Assembly (NCBI GenBank): GCA_963810915.1 | Contig: CAWEPH010000006.1 | Coordinates: 248,001 to 312,000 of the forward strand | Source of the DNA: JAOUEA01 sp963810915 | GTDB lineage: Bacteria > Actinomycetota > UBA4738 > HRBIN12 | Direction of reading: 5' to 3' | DNA: 64,000 nucleotides | In this document: positions 56,386 to 64,000 of the stretch, piece after piece | Numbering within the stretch: position 1 is the first letter of the stretch | Layout of the letters: each line of letters opens with the position of its first letter | Program-made: the position numbers and the translations under genes | Notes under the pieces: generated by a model | The model's database searches: none | The model's input: only the letters and a program-made list of their open reading frames with translations | What the model was told of the DNA's origin: nothing

Positions 56386-58677
56386 TCAGATCAACCGGAA
56401 GCGGAACCGATCCGCGGCCGAGGCCCTCGCCGTCCGACGATGGGCGTGTTCGCAGGCCTTCACGGGCCCACGCCCCTGGTTCTGATAGCAGGTGTCGAGG
56501 CCCGGTCCACCGTTCAGCGCGTCGTTGTCGTCGCCGCCGATCAGCGTGTCCTTCCCCGGCCCTCCGGCCAGGTTGTCGTTGCCGCTCACCCCCGAGAGCC
56601 GGTCGTTCCCGCCGCCCCCGCGGAGCACGTCGTTCCCGTTGTTCCCGGTGAGCACGTTCGCCGCCCTGTTGCCGACCACGACGTCGCGCGCCGAGTCGCC
56701 CTCGATGTTCTCGATGCCGGCGAGGGTGTCGTTGCCTTCCCCGACCGCGGTGCCCTTGACGAGGTTCACGTTCACCCCGGAGGCCGACCCGTAATTCACG
56801 GTGTCCTTCCCGAGGCCCCCGGTGAGCACGTCGTTGCCGAGGAGCCCCGTCAGCCGGTCGTTGCCTCCAGCCCCGTTCAACACGTCGCCGCCGTTGCCTC
56901 CACGCAGCGAGTCACCTAGTGGTGAACCCATCACCGACTCCACGCCCTTGAGGATGTCCGATCCCTCTCCGGTGGCCGTGCCCGCCAGCAGCGAGAGCAC
57001 CACCGGCTTCCTCGCGGCGGCGTAGCTCACGCTGTCGATGCCCGGGCCGCCATCGTAGCGGTCGTTGCCGGCGCCCCCGAGGAGCGAATCGGCGCCGGCC
57101 GCGCCCGAGAGTGTGTCGTTCCCACCCCGCGCATCGATCCGGTTGGGAGCCGCGCTCCCCGTGAAGACATCGCCTTGCTTCGATCCCACGATGGACTCGA
57201 ACCCACTCAAGGTGTCGGTCCCCACACCCGGCCCCGTGGAGGTGCCGGAGGGGAGTCCCGCGGTCACGCCGCCGGTCGCCGCGGAGAAATCGATCGTGTC
57301 GATATCCGCGCCGCCGTCGATCGCGTCGTTGCCGACGCCCGCTTGCATCGTGTCGTTCCCCGGCCCTCCGGTGAGCGTGTCTGCGCCCTGCAGCCCGTCG
57401 ATCGCGTCGTTGCCTGCGCCACCGTCCAGGGCATCGCCGCCCGACGAGCCGAGGAGGGTGTCGTTCTGCGCGGATCCGACCACGTGCTGGATGTTGGCCA
57501 ACGTGTCGGAGCCCTCACCCGTGGCCTGGGGGGCCGACCCACCGAGATCGATCGACACCGCCGCCGTAGAGGCTGCGTAATCCGCCGTGTTGACGCCCGT
57601 TCCGCCGGCCATCGAGTCGTCGCCGCCACCGCCTCTCAGGACGTCATCGTCCCCCTCTCCATCGAGCGTATCGCTGCCCAGTCCACCGGAGATCGAGTCG
57701 TTGCCCGCTCCACCCTTGATGACGTTGGGAGCGCCGTCGCCGGTGAGATCGTCCGCCGCCGGGGAGCCTGTGAGGTTCTCGACGGCGCTCAGGGTGTCGG
57801 TGCCCTCACCGGTCGCCGATCCCGCGAGCAGCGAAGCGTTCACCGCACTGGAGAAGGCCACCGTGTCGGTGCCCGGACCGCCCTGCAGAGCGTCGTTCCC
57901 GCCGCCGCCCGCAAGCGTGTCGTCGCCCCCCGCCCCCTGGAGGAGGTTGCCCTGCCCGTCCCCCGTGAGCGTGTCGCCAGCCGGCGAACCGATGACGTTC
58001 TCCACCGTCGCGAACGTGTCCGTGCCATCGCCCGATCCGGTGCCCGCGAGCAGGTCGACGTTCAACGCGCCCGCGGCGCCCGAGAGGTCGGCCGTGTCGG
58101 TCCCGCCGCCGCCCGTGTACGCGTCGTCGCCGATGCCCCCGATCAAGGTGTCGTTCTCGGTGTCGCCCGTCAGCGTGTCGTTGCCTCCCAGCCCCGCCAA
58201 GGTGAGGGCGGCACTCGAGAAGGTGATGTCATCGCCGTCGTCGTCGCCGTTCACGTTGATCCCTGCGGCACCGACGACGAACGTGTCCGCGCCAGCCGTG
58301 CCCTGGACGGTCAGCGAGTCAGCTCCCCCGTTCAGCGTCACGGAGATCTCGATCTCCTGCGTGCCGGTCTCCGCGGCCATCCCTGGTGCGAATGCGGCCG
58401 GATCGACGATCGTGAGGGCGTTGGTGCCTGCTCCTGCGGTCACCGCGATGCTGTCGGTGTTGATCACGTTCGCCGTGTCACATTGCGCACCGTTGAGCTG
58501 GATCTCGCCTGCGGGACCCACGTCGAGGGTGTCGCTCGGGTTGCCGGAGAGGACGACCGTGACGTGGTCGGTGAGGTTGTAGCTGCAGGTACTCGCCAAC
58601 GCGGGAAGCATCTGCCAGGGCGCGAACGCCGTCGCCAGGGCGAACGCGGTCACCACGCCGATGCGCTTCATCGTCAT
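56386..58677 (-). CDS. secreted RTX / hemolysin-type calcium-binding repeat protein
   Basis: A 763-residue intact protein with a signal peptide (about 1-29, VVTAFALATAFAPWQMLPAL then ASTC). After a short N-terminal domain the protein is almost wholly glycine/aspartate nonapeptide repeats of the GGxGxDxLx type, for example LAGLGGNDTLTGDTENDTL and LRGGGGNDRLSGVSGNDNL. Every 70-110 residues a short block such as GTDTFATVENVIGS recurs, so there are higher-order repeats. The repeats should fold into Ca-binding parallel beta rolls outside the cell. The Sec-type signal differs from classical RTX toxins, which use type I secretion; no such transporter is nearby. No catalytic domain is visible. Confidence 0.85.
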   Translation of the reverse strand: MTMKRIGVVTAFALATAFAPWQMLPALASTCSYNLTDHVTVVLSGNPSDTLDVGPAGEIQLNGAQCDTANVINTDSIAVTAGAGTNALTIVDPAAFAPGMAAETGTQEIEISVTLNGGADSLTVQGTAGADTFVVGAAGINVNGDDDGDDITFSSAALTLAGLGGNDTLTGDTENDTLIGGIGDDAYTGGGGTDTADLSGAAGALNVDLLAGTGSGDGTDTFATVENVIGSPAGDTLTGDGQGNLLQGAGGDDTLAGGGGNDALQGGPGTDTVAFSSAVNASLLAGSATGEGTDTLSAVENLTGSPAADDLTGDGAPNVIKGGAGNDSISGGLGSDTLDGEGDDDVLRGGGGDDSMAGGTGVNTADYAASTAAVSIDLGGSAPQATGEGSDTLANIQHVVGSAQNDTLLGSSGGDALDGGAGNDAIDGLQGADTLTGGPGNDTMQAGVGNDAIDGGADIDTIDFSAATGGVTAGLPSGTSTGPGVGTDTLSGFESIVGSKQGDVFTGSAAPNRIDARGGNDTLSGAAGADSLLGGAGNDRYDGGPGIDSVSYAAARKPVVLSLLAGTATGEGSDILKGVESVMGSPLGDSLRGGNGGDVLNGAGGNDRLTGLLGNDVLTGGLGKDTVNYGSASGVNVNLVKGTAVGEGNDTLAGIENIEGDSARDVVVGNRAANVLTGNNGNDVLRGGGGNDRLSGVSGNDNLAGGPGKDTLIGGDDNDALNGGPGLDTCYQNQGRGPVKACEHAHRRTARASAADRFRFRLI

Positions 58678-58758
58678 CCCCGGCTCCTCCGATGCATCAG
58701 AACGGAACGCACGGACTATGGCATGGACAAGGCCGGGCGTCGAGGGTCAGAGATGTGG

Positions 58759-58832
58759 TCGGGGCGGCGGGATTCGAACCCGCGACCTCGTGCTCCCAAA
58801 GCACGCGCGCTACCAGGTTGCGCTACGCCCCG
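58759..58832 (-). tRNA. tRNA-Pro (anticodon TGG)
   Basis: 74 bases with a CGGGGCG/CGCCCCG acceptor stem and anticodon stem CGTGC/GCACG around TTTGGGA. CCA is encoded immediately after (58756-58758). Confidence 0.97.
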
Positions 58833-58955
58833 ATGACCACGAGTGTACGCAGGCGTGGCGGCCCGCGTGTCGCTCGATCTCCCGACGTTCGGCGGAGCGC
58901 GGGTTGCGACCTTCGGCCGTATTGCCCTCCCCCGTTCGGGGCTAGGCTCGGGCAC

Positions 58956-59435
58956 ATGGAACGACGGAGCGACGCGACCTTCACCTTGCTGGCCGGCGTG
59001 CTGTTCGCCCTCGTCACGGTCGCCGTCTTCTTCTTCGTGATGCTCGTGCGCGCACCGAGCGCGGGAGGGGCCGAGATCCACCTCAGCCAGCCGACCAGCT
59101 CGGACTGCCCCTCCGGCGATGCGGCGACCACGTGCTACGTGTTCATGGCCACCAACGTCGGCACCGGCTCCGGGCAGATCGTGTGCCAGCTCTTCCCTGC
59201 CGCCGGCACCACCGCGACCTTCGGCAACCACACCGGCCAGTACGCGACGCCGCCCGACGCCCTCGTGCCCCCCAACGGCGCGGTCTCGGTGACGGTGCTG
59301 GTCTCCCCCGACGCGAGCGCCTCCCCCACGCCCGCGGCGGGATCCAAGGGCTCGTCGGGAGGCTCGGCCGCGAAGTCCACCGCGGTCGAGCCCGCCCTGG
59401 ACGCCCCGACGGTCGGCTGCGGCACCCCCGCCTAG
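58956..59435 (+). CDS. membrane-anchored extracytoplasmic protein of unknown function
   Basis: A 159-residue protein starting at ATG 58956. One helix (about residues 9-32, FTLLAGVLFALVTVAVFFFVML) anchors an outer domain with three cysteines (SSDCPSGDAATTCYVF, GQIVCQLF). A Ser/Ala/Pro-rich linker and a last Cys near the end follow. The folded part (VFMATNVGTGSGQIVCQLFP) looks like a small beta-sandwich. I do not recognise a family. Confidence 0.65.
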   Translation: MERRSDATFTLLAGVLFALVTVAVFFFVMLVRAPSAGGAEIHLSQPTSSDCPSGDAATTCYVFMATNVGTGSGQIVCQLFPAAGTTATFGNHTGQYATPPDALVPPNGAVSVTVLVSPDASASPTPAAGSKGSSGGSAAKSTAVEPALDAPTVGCGTPA

Positions 59436-59460
59436 ACTCCGCAGCGCGCCGGGGTCTCGC

Positions 59461-60324
59461 TCAGATCGCGAACGAGCCCTCGCCCATCAGCCGGACGCTG
59501 CCGCCCACCCGGATCTGCCAGGTGCCGTCGATCCGTGCGGTTTCGACGAGGAGGAAGCTCGGCCGTCGCACCATCTCACCCTGGGCCACGGTCACGCGCC
59601 CCGGCATGCCCGCGAGCCCGTGGATGGAGAGGTATGCCCCGAGGGGTCCCGCGGCCGAGCCCGTCGCGGGATCCTCGCCGATCGCGACGAACCGGTCGAA
59701 CATGCGCGCCATCACGTCGCCGTCGCGGCGGACCGTGAAGAGGTAGAGCGACTCGGCGTCCTCGGCCGCGTCGCACACCGCGGCGCACAGACGGTCGATG
59801 CGCTCGGCGCTCCTCAGCGCGGCCTCGCTCCGCACGGGCACCATCAGGTGCCGGAGGCCGGTGCTCACGGGAACGATCGGCAGTCCGTCCACGAGGTCCC
59901 CGAGCTCTAGGCCGGCCGCGCGCGCGACGGCGTCGCGATCGACGACCTCGTTGCCGACGACCGGTGGCAGCTGCCGCATCCAGGCGAGCCCCGCGGCCAC
60001 ATCCACCTCGACCGGCACCTCGCCAGCTCCGCAGACCTGCACGAGCGGTGAGCCGACGTGACCCTCGGAGACCAGCGCGAACGCGGTGCCGATGGTAGGG
60101 TGGCCCGCGAACGGGATCTCCTTCTCCGGCGTGAAGATGCGGATGTCGTAGCCGTCCGCGCGCACGGCGGTCACGAAGGTGGTCTCTGAGAAGTTGATCT
60201 CCCGGGTGATCGCGAGCATCAGGTCGTCGTCGAGGCCCGCCGGCAGCTCGGGGATCACGCAGAGCTGGTTCCCCGCGAACGGGACCTCCGTGAACACGTC
60301 GAGGAGCCGGAAGCGGACGTCCAT
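59461..60324 (-). CDS. PhzF-family isomerase/epimerase
   Basis: A 287-residue protein of the diaminopimelate-epimerase-like fold. The catalytic Glu 47 lies in INFSETTFV. PFAGHPTIGTAFAL and GEDPATGSAAGPLGAYL are the two conserved glycine-rich loops. Many genomes carry PhzF homologues outside phenazine clusters, with unknown substrates. No phenazine genes are present here. ATG 60324 is preferred over an upstream in-frame start at 60384. Confidence 0.88.
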   Translation of the reverse strand: MDVRFRLLDVFTEVPFAGNQLCVIPELPAGLDDDLMLAITREINFSETTFVTAVRADGYDIRIFTPEKEIPFAGHPTIGTAFALVSEGHVGSPLVQVCGAGEVPVEVDVAAGLAWMRQLPPVVGNEVVDRDAVARAAGLELGDLVDGLPIVPVSTGLRHLMVPVRSEAALRSAERIDRLCAAVCDAAEDAESLYLFTVRRDGDVMARMFDRFVAIGEDPATGSAAGPLGAYLSIHGLAGMPGRVTVAQGEMVRRPSFLLVETARIDGTWQIRVGGSVRLMGEGSFAI

Positions 60325-60369
60325 GGCGCGGAGTATCCCAGCAGCGGCATCCGCTACGCTTGTGGCCGC

Positions 60370-60440
60370 GCGGGCGTAGCTCAATGGCAGAGCTCCAGCC
60401 TTCCAAGCTGGCTACGCGGGTTCGATTCCCGTCGCCCGCT
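60370..60440 (+). tRNA. tRNA-Gly (anticodon TCC)
   Basis: 71 bases with a GCGGGCG/CGCCCGC acceptor stem and anticodon stem CCAGC/GCTGG around CTTCCAA. CCA is encoded at 60441-60443. Confidence 0.97.
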
Positions 60441-60495
60441 CCACGCAACCCCCGCCTGGCCGCCCCGACCCGCCCGATGAGGCAGACTGTCCGTC

Positions 60496-61285
60496 GTGGA
60501 CGACGCGCGATACGCGGAGGACGTCGCGGCGCTCTACGCGGAGGCGCCCGAGCGCTTCGTCGCCGCGCGCGACGAGCTCGCGGCGCGCCTGAAGGGGACG
60601 GGAGAGGCGGGGGCCGCGAAGCGCGTCAAGGCGCTGCGGCGACCGACCGCCGCGGCGTGGGTAGTGGACCGCGTTGCGCGCGAGCGCTCGACCGAATTCG
60701 AGGCCCTGATCCGCGCGGGTGATGAGCTCGCCGCGGCGCAGCGCGCGGCGGCCGCCGGCGGCGGTGCCGAGTCCCTGCGCGAGGCGACCGAGGAGCGTCG
60801 TCGGCTCGTCGGCCTCCTCGTCGGTGCCGCGAAGGACGCCTTGGAGCGCGCCGGCATGTCCGCGCCGCGCGCGACGCTCGACAAGGTCGAGAACACCTTC
60901 ATGGCCATCGCCTCCGACGAGGGAGCGGGGGATCGGATCCGCAGAGGGCACGCTCGACAAGGAGTTGCCCGCACCGGCCGGGTTCGGTGACGACCGCCTC
61001 GACGCGGCCCTCCTCGCCTCCGTCAGCGAACTGCCACGGCCCCCGGACGAACCTTCGCCTCTCCGGGAGGCCGAGGCCACGCCGAGCCAGGCGCGCCGGG
61101 AACGCGAGCGGGCGCGCCGTGCGGCGACGTTGGCTGCCGAAGCCGAGAGCCTCGAGGAGGAGGCCGACCGATCGGAGCGTGCCGCGAAGGAGGCGGAGTC
61201 GCACGCATCGGCCGCACGGAAGGTGGCGACCGCGGCGCGACGCAAGGCGGACACCGCGCGCCGGCGCGCCGACGCGGCGGGCTGA
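60496..61285 (+). CDS. alanine/arginine-rich helical protein (one frameshift)
   Basis: About 262 residues, start GTG 60496. The N-terminal part (VAALYAEAPERFVAARDELA, VKALRRPTAAAWVVDRVARE) is a helical domain seen in actinobacterial proteins of unknown function. After a shift near 60945 the C-terminal half is a long charged coiled coil (LAAEAESLEEEADRSERAAK). No catalytic motif is visible. A cytoplasmic scaffold or DNA-associated role is possible but unproven. Confidence 0.65.
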
Positions 61286-61433
61286 TCCAGGTCCCGGGCG
61301 AAGGCCCGATCGCGTCGCCCCGTGCGAGGTCCGCACGCACCACCGGCTCGTCGGCGAGGTTCTCGCGCATGTGGGGAGCGACGAAAGGGTGGGGTCATGG
61401 ACCCCGCCCTTGCGTCGTTTCCCGCCGCGGGAC

Positions 61434-61871
61434 TTACGCGGGCGCCGGCGGCATGGGCGCGCCGCCTCCGGCTGCGGAGGCGCCGCCGGACGCCGCGGGC
61501 CCGAGGTACCGATCGCTCCCGAACCCGAGGATCAACAGGAAGATGTACGGGAGGAAGATCAGGCCGATCGCGAACCCGACCCCGTGGCCGAAACTCTTCG
61601 AGAGATCGACCCAGACGATGATCAGGATCACGATGTTCACGATCGGGATCAGGTACAGGATCAGCCACCATCCCGGACGGCCCACGATCTTCAGCAAGAT
61701 GTAGAGGTTGTAGATCGGGATGATGATCTTCCAGCCGGCCTCGCCGGCCTTCTCGAAGACCTTCCAGCCGCCGGCGATGTAGAGCACCGCGAGGGCCAGC
61801 CAGAGGAACAGCCCTACGCCCGAGAACAGGCCGCCTCCGCCGTTGCCATAGGTCTGCGCGATGAGATGCAT
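61434..61871 (-). CDS. DUF5684-like membrane protein
   Basis: A 145-residue protein with four helices: LFLWLALAVLYIAGGW, WKIIIPIYNLYILLKIVGRP, WWLILYLIPIVNIVILIIVW and FAIGLIFLPYIFLLILGFG. The motif KAGEAGWKIIIPIYN and the later GSDRYLGPA are characteristic of DUF5684 proteins, whose function is not known. An Ala/Pro-rich cytoplasmic tail follows. It converges with the helical protein gene. Confidence 0.75.
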   Translation of the reverse strand: MHLIAQTYGNGGGGLFSGVGLFLWLALAVLYIAGGWKVFEKAGEAGWKIIIPIYNLYILLKIVGRPGWWLILYLIPIVNIVILIIVWVDLSKSFGHGVGFAIGLIFLPYIFLLILGFGSDRYLGPAASGGASAAGGGAPMPPAPA

Positions 61872-61971
61872 GGTTGTTCCCCCTCTCGCGGCGACGAGCA
61901 GGCCGCCGCCGCAAACCCTAGAGCTCGAAGACGCCCCCTGGGTGGGATGTTGGAGGTTACGCTTCCCACCG

Positions 61972-62046
61972 GCGCCGGTAGCTCAGCCCGGACAGAGCGA
62001 CGGACTTCTAATCCGTGGGTCGCAGGTTCGAATCCTGCCCGGCGCG
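61972..62046 (+). tRNA. tRNA-Arg (anticodon TCT)
   Basis: 75 bases with GCGCCGG/CCGGCGC acceptor stem, anticodon stem ACGGA/TCCGT around CTTCTAA, and T-arm GCAGG/CCTGC. CCA is not encoded in full. The region beyond its 3' end is gene-poor. Confidence 0.96.
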
Positions 62047-62166
62047 CCTCTCTGACCCAGCACGAACGCTCTTTGCGGGAATGTCCCCCGATCTCCTCCG
62101 TTCAAGTCCGGGCACAGGCAGTCTCGGACGGTAAACGCCCCGCGTTCCTCTATTGAACGTCGCGCC

Positions 62167-62277
62167 AGCGTGAGGGTGCACGTATGGAGGGCCAGGGTGC
62201 TCGCCACCGCGCTCGTGCTGGGGGGAGGTCCCGCTCAAACCGTTCACACGGCAGCGGCGGGATCCTCCCCTAGCCAA
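62167..62277. repeat. hairpin repeat, copy 1
   Basis: A 111-base unit beginning AGCGTGAG and ending CTAGCCAA, shared with copy 2 405 bases away. Its 3' half folds as a stem: GGGGAGGTCCCGC against GCGGGATCCTCCCC with one bulge. The central loop differs from copy 2. Confidence 0.6.
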
Positions 62278-62571
62278 AGATGACGGTGCGGCCGGGGTGG
62301 ACCCGTGAGCGGTCATCCCGACCAGCCGGACTTGCAGTGCAGCTCAGTCCTAGTTCGTGGTGGATGCGAGTCTCTCATTCTCGCGCGTCTGCCGCCGGGT
62401 GTTCGGGCTCCCCTTCGCTGTGCACCGCTCAGGGAACCGAACAGCCGACGGCTTCCACGCCTGACGGGTGTCCCAGGCCGCGGACCACCGGGATGCGAGC
62501 CCGGCTCAGGTCCGACCGTGATGGGCTGCGTCTTCGACAGGCTAGCGCATTCTCCGCTTGACCGGATCGTG

Positions 62572-62683
62572 AGCGTGAGATGGAACGTATGGAGGGACCT
62601 CGCGCCCCTGCCTTCGTTGCTCGTGCTGGTGGGAGGCGCCCGCTCCTGCGAGAGTTCGTGGCGCGGGCGCCTCCCCTAGCCAA
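62572..62683. repeat. hairpin repeat, copy 2
   Basis: A 112-base relative of copy 1 with the same ends and the shared blocks ACGTATGGAGGG and CTCGTGCTGG. Its stem GGGAGGCGCCCGC against GCGGGCGCCTCCC is perfect. The differences from copy 1 inside the stem are compensated on the other strand, so the fold seems to be conserved. Confidence 0.6.
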
Positions 62684-62752
62684 GCCCAGGACAGGACGCC
62701 GAGATGCGCGAGCGTTGGCGGATGTTCCTTGGCAGCCTGGGCCTCGGGGGAT

Positions 62753-62958
62753 CTACTGAAGCCCCTCCCAGGTCCACTCCACATAGGCCCATGCCTCGCC
62801 GGTGTGTGAGTTCCTGCCGACCCGGTAGCGGGTGTGCTCTCAGCGTTCGGGACGCCCAGCTTCCGGGCGGCCTCGCGTGCGATCGCGATCTGCTCGTCCT
62901 TGGTCGGCGGGGTCTCCGGGTCGCCCTTGGCGAAGCGCACCTCATGCTGGTGCTCCAT
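62753..62958 (-). CDS. small hypothetical protein (frameshifted)
   Basis: About 67 residues: MEHQHEVRFAKGDPETPPTK, then a helix DEQIAIAREAARKLGVPNAE. After a one-base slip in a CACACA run near 62815, the end reads TGEAWAYVEWTWEGLQ before TAG 62753. Without the slip the frame runs through hairpin copy 2, which is unlikely to be coding. No family is recognised. Confidence 0.4.
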
Positions 62959-63037
62959 GCGCGAACCGCAACGAAGGTTGTGGTGCGACGGGAGATCCGG
63001 CAACCACGCTCTGCCCGCTTATCTTTCCCGGGCACCG

Positions 63038-63364
63038 CTAGCAACGGTCCATCGCGTCGTCGAACACCGCAGTGCCCAACGCTGGGTCACGACCTCCTTT
63101 GAAGTCATACACCCACGCCGCCATTGCTCGTTTCTCTCCGTCCCGGTTGGTGGCGGCACATAGGCGACCGATCGCACCGCGGGACATGTTGCTCGCGAAG
63201 CGCATCGCGGTCGGTTCCATCGATTCCGCCGATCGGTACACGCTCACGCTCGGCGTGGGAGTGACCGTCTGGGTGGCTGACGAGCACGCGGCGAGTAGGA
63301 GCGCACCGCAGGAGATCGAGAACATGCGCCGAAGCGTGCGGCGCTCACGAGTAACACGTTCCAT
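63038..63364 (-). CDS. small lipoprotein
   Basis: A 108-residue protein with a basic start, hydrophobic core and lipobox ISCGALLLAACSS; cleavage before the Cys would leave a short exported protein (SVSVYRSAESMEPTAM, FKGGRDPALGTAVFDDAMD). ATG 63364 follows GAGGGG, which supports this start over one 27 codons upstream. The family is not recognised. It is expected to be tethered to the outer face of the membrane. Confidence 0.6.
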   Translation of the reverse strand: MERVTRERRTLRRMFSISCGALLLAACSSATQTVTPTPSVSVYRSAESMEPTAMRFASNMSRGAIGRLCAATNRDGEKRAMAAWVYDFKGGRDPALGTAVFDDAMDRC

Positions 63365-63527
63365 GGTGCCCCCTCGAATCGAACGGTGGGTCAGACTGGG
63401 TGGTCGGGACGGACCGAGGGCTCCATTCCTCCCCCTTTGTCTCATGACCTCTCCCCTCTATAGATGAGTAGGTCAGATCGTTTGCTCAGGGCGAGGTAGT
63501 TCGTGAGAGTCATCGCTCAGCGGGCGG

Positions 63528-63716
63528 TCAACCGTGCGACGTGAACGACCGCGGCCACCCGAACAGCTCACAGACCCGCTCGTAGGTGTCCCAGTTCGGG
63601 GCTTTCGTGCCTGCCTCGATCTCCCGATACTCGCGGACGGTCACGCCGACGAGCCACGACGCGCGGGTGAGGTCTGCTGAGCCGCTGAGTTCGATCGGTC
63701 CGATGTGAAGCCCGGC
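63528..63716 (-). pseudogene. remnant of an XRE-type helix-turn-helix gene
   Basis: In this frame LTRASWLVGVTVREYREIEA and GTKAPNWDTYERVCELFGWP resemble the second half of a Cro/CI helix-turn-helix domain. No start codon precedes the domain in frame; a TAG lies at once upstream. It may be the 3' end of a truncated or frameshifted regulator. Confidence 0.4.
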
Positions 63717-63830
63717 CTACTTCCCGAGTCGGAAGACGATGAAGTAGATGGCGTAGGCGGCCAGGAGGAAGCCACCCACGATCACCAGGATGACGATCCC
63801 ACCATTGCCCAAGGCGACGATCGGTTCCAT
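63717..63830 (-). CDS. small single-helix membrane protein
   Basis: 37 residues from ATG 63830: a short outer segment MEPIVALGNGG, one helix GIVILVIVGGFLLAAYAIYF and a basic end. An earlier in-frame start at 63905 would add 25 basic residues. There is too little to assign a role; it might be a spurious frame. Confidence 0.4.
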   Translation of the reverse strand: MEPIVALGNGGIVILVIVGGFLLAAYAIYFIVFRLGK

Positions 63831-64000
63831 CGCAGCGACGAACCTCCCCGCTCGTGTGACGCGCTCGCCCAGCTTGGTCACTCGGAGGCATCGAAGCAAG
63901 CCCACCGCGAGCCGTAGACGGTTCAGGTTCCCACAGGCCCGACGCCGCGTCTCCCGGGAACCTACGAGTCCCTGATCGCTCAGAGCAGCCGGAGCCTCGC

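Larger units (their letters stand above)
62047..62752. other. gene-poor region downstream of tRNA-Arg
   Basis: About 700 bases with no recognised gene, in either strand. It contains the two hairpin repeats listed separately. I found no second copy of the tRNA-Arg 3' end, so integration at this tRNA is not supported, though the region looks like accessory DNA. Confidence 0.45.

Noticed and set aside
56386..58677. Tandem repeats that could be mistaken for a CRISPR array
   Set aside because: The repeats are imperfect, in frame and encode the RTX nonapeptide. There are no unique spacers of constant length.

Overview
The window is a high-GC stretch of chromosome from an actinomycetotal bacterium, probably an uncultivated lineage. 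The core gene order points there: tig-clpP-clpX, valS-folC-ndk, mreB-mreC-mreD-mrdA-rodA, rne-rplU-rpmA-obgE and nadD-lytR-rsfS run in the order usual for that phylum. GTG starts and 4-base start/stop overlaps (ATGA, GTGA) are common. Many genes that must be intact for growth (valS, mrdA, rodA, fabD, fabF, folC, clpP, rne) carry one or more single-base frameshifts. The likeliest reading is residual indel error in the assembly, so I give one interval per gene and note where the frame breaks.

Left end (1-8.2 kb) is accessory: a partial glycosyltransferase, an opine-dehydrogenase-family enzyme, then the most striking structure in the window. An intact tRNA-Ala(GGC) at 6892-6964 (minus strand) is followed downstream by three further copies of its 3' end (near 5091, 4007 and 2290). 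They divide the DNA into three short cassettes of 1.0-1.8 kb. Each cassette carries an alpha/beta-hydrolase gene, one fused to a cyclase domain and one paired with a methyltransferase. All are transcribed in the tRNA direction, and no integrase is visible. Paired short repeats sit beside each tRNA fragment.

The core block (8.3-39 kb) holds ribosome and translation genes (rsfS, obgE, rpmA, rplU, rne), cell-shape and elongasome genes (rodA, mrdA, mreDCB), a type II fatty-acid operon (fabD, fabH, fabG, acpP, fabF), ndk-folC-valS, membrane proteins and the tig-clpP-clpX proteostasis operon. A response regulator fused to a histidine kinase lies between rne and rodA.

The right half (39-64 kb) is metabolic and accessory. 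It holds amino-acid-related enzymes, a MacB-type ABC exporter divergent from a MerR/cobalamin-binding (CarH-like) regulator, and a five-gene corrinoid methyl-transfer operon: corrinoid protein, pterin methyltransferase, reductive activase, DUF1638 protein and a non-pyrrolysine MttB homologue. A divergent TetR gene and operator-like palindromes lie at the operon's promoter. Further right come azlCD plus a P1 peptidase, a secreted RTX-repeat protein, three tRNAs (Pro, Gly, Arg) and, beyond tRNA-Arg, a gene-poor stretch with two covarying hairpin repeats and small or decayed genes.

The genes from 46.5 to 53.7 kb look like one functional module: cobalamin-dependent C1 transfer from a methylated amine or similar substrate to tetrahydrofolate, with regulators at both ends.
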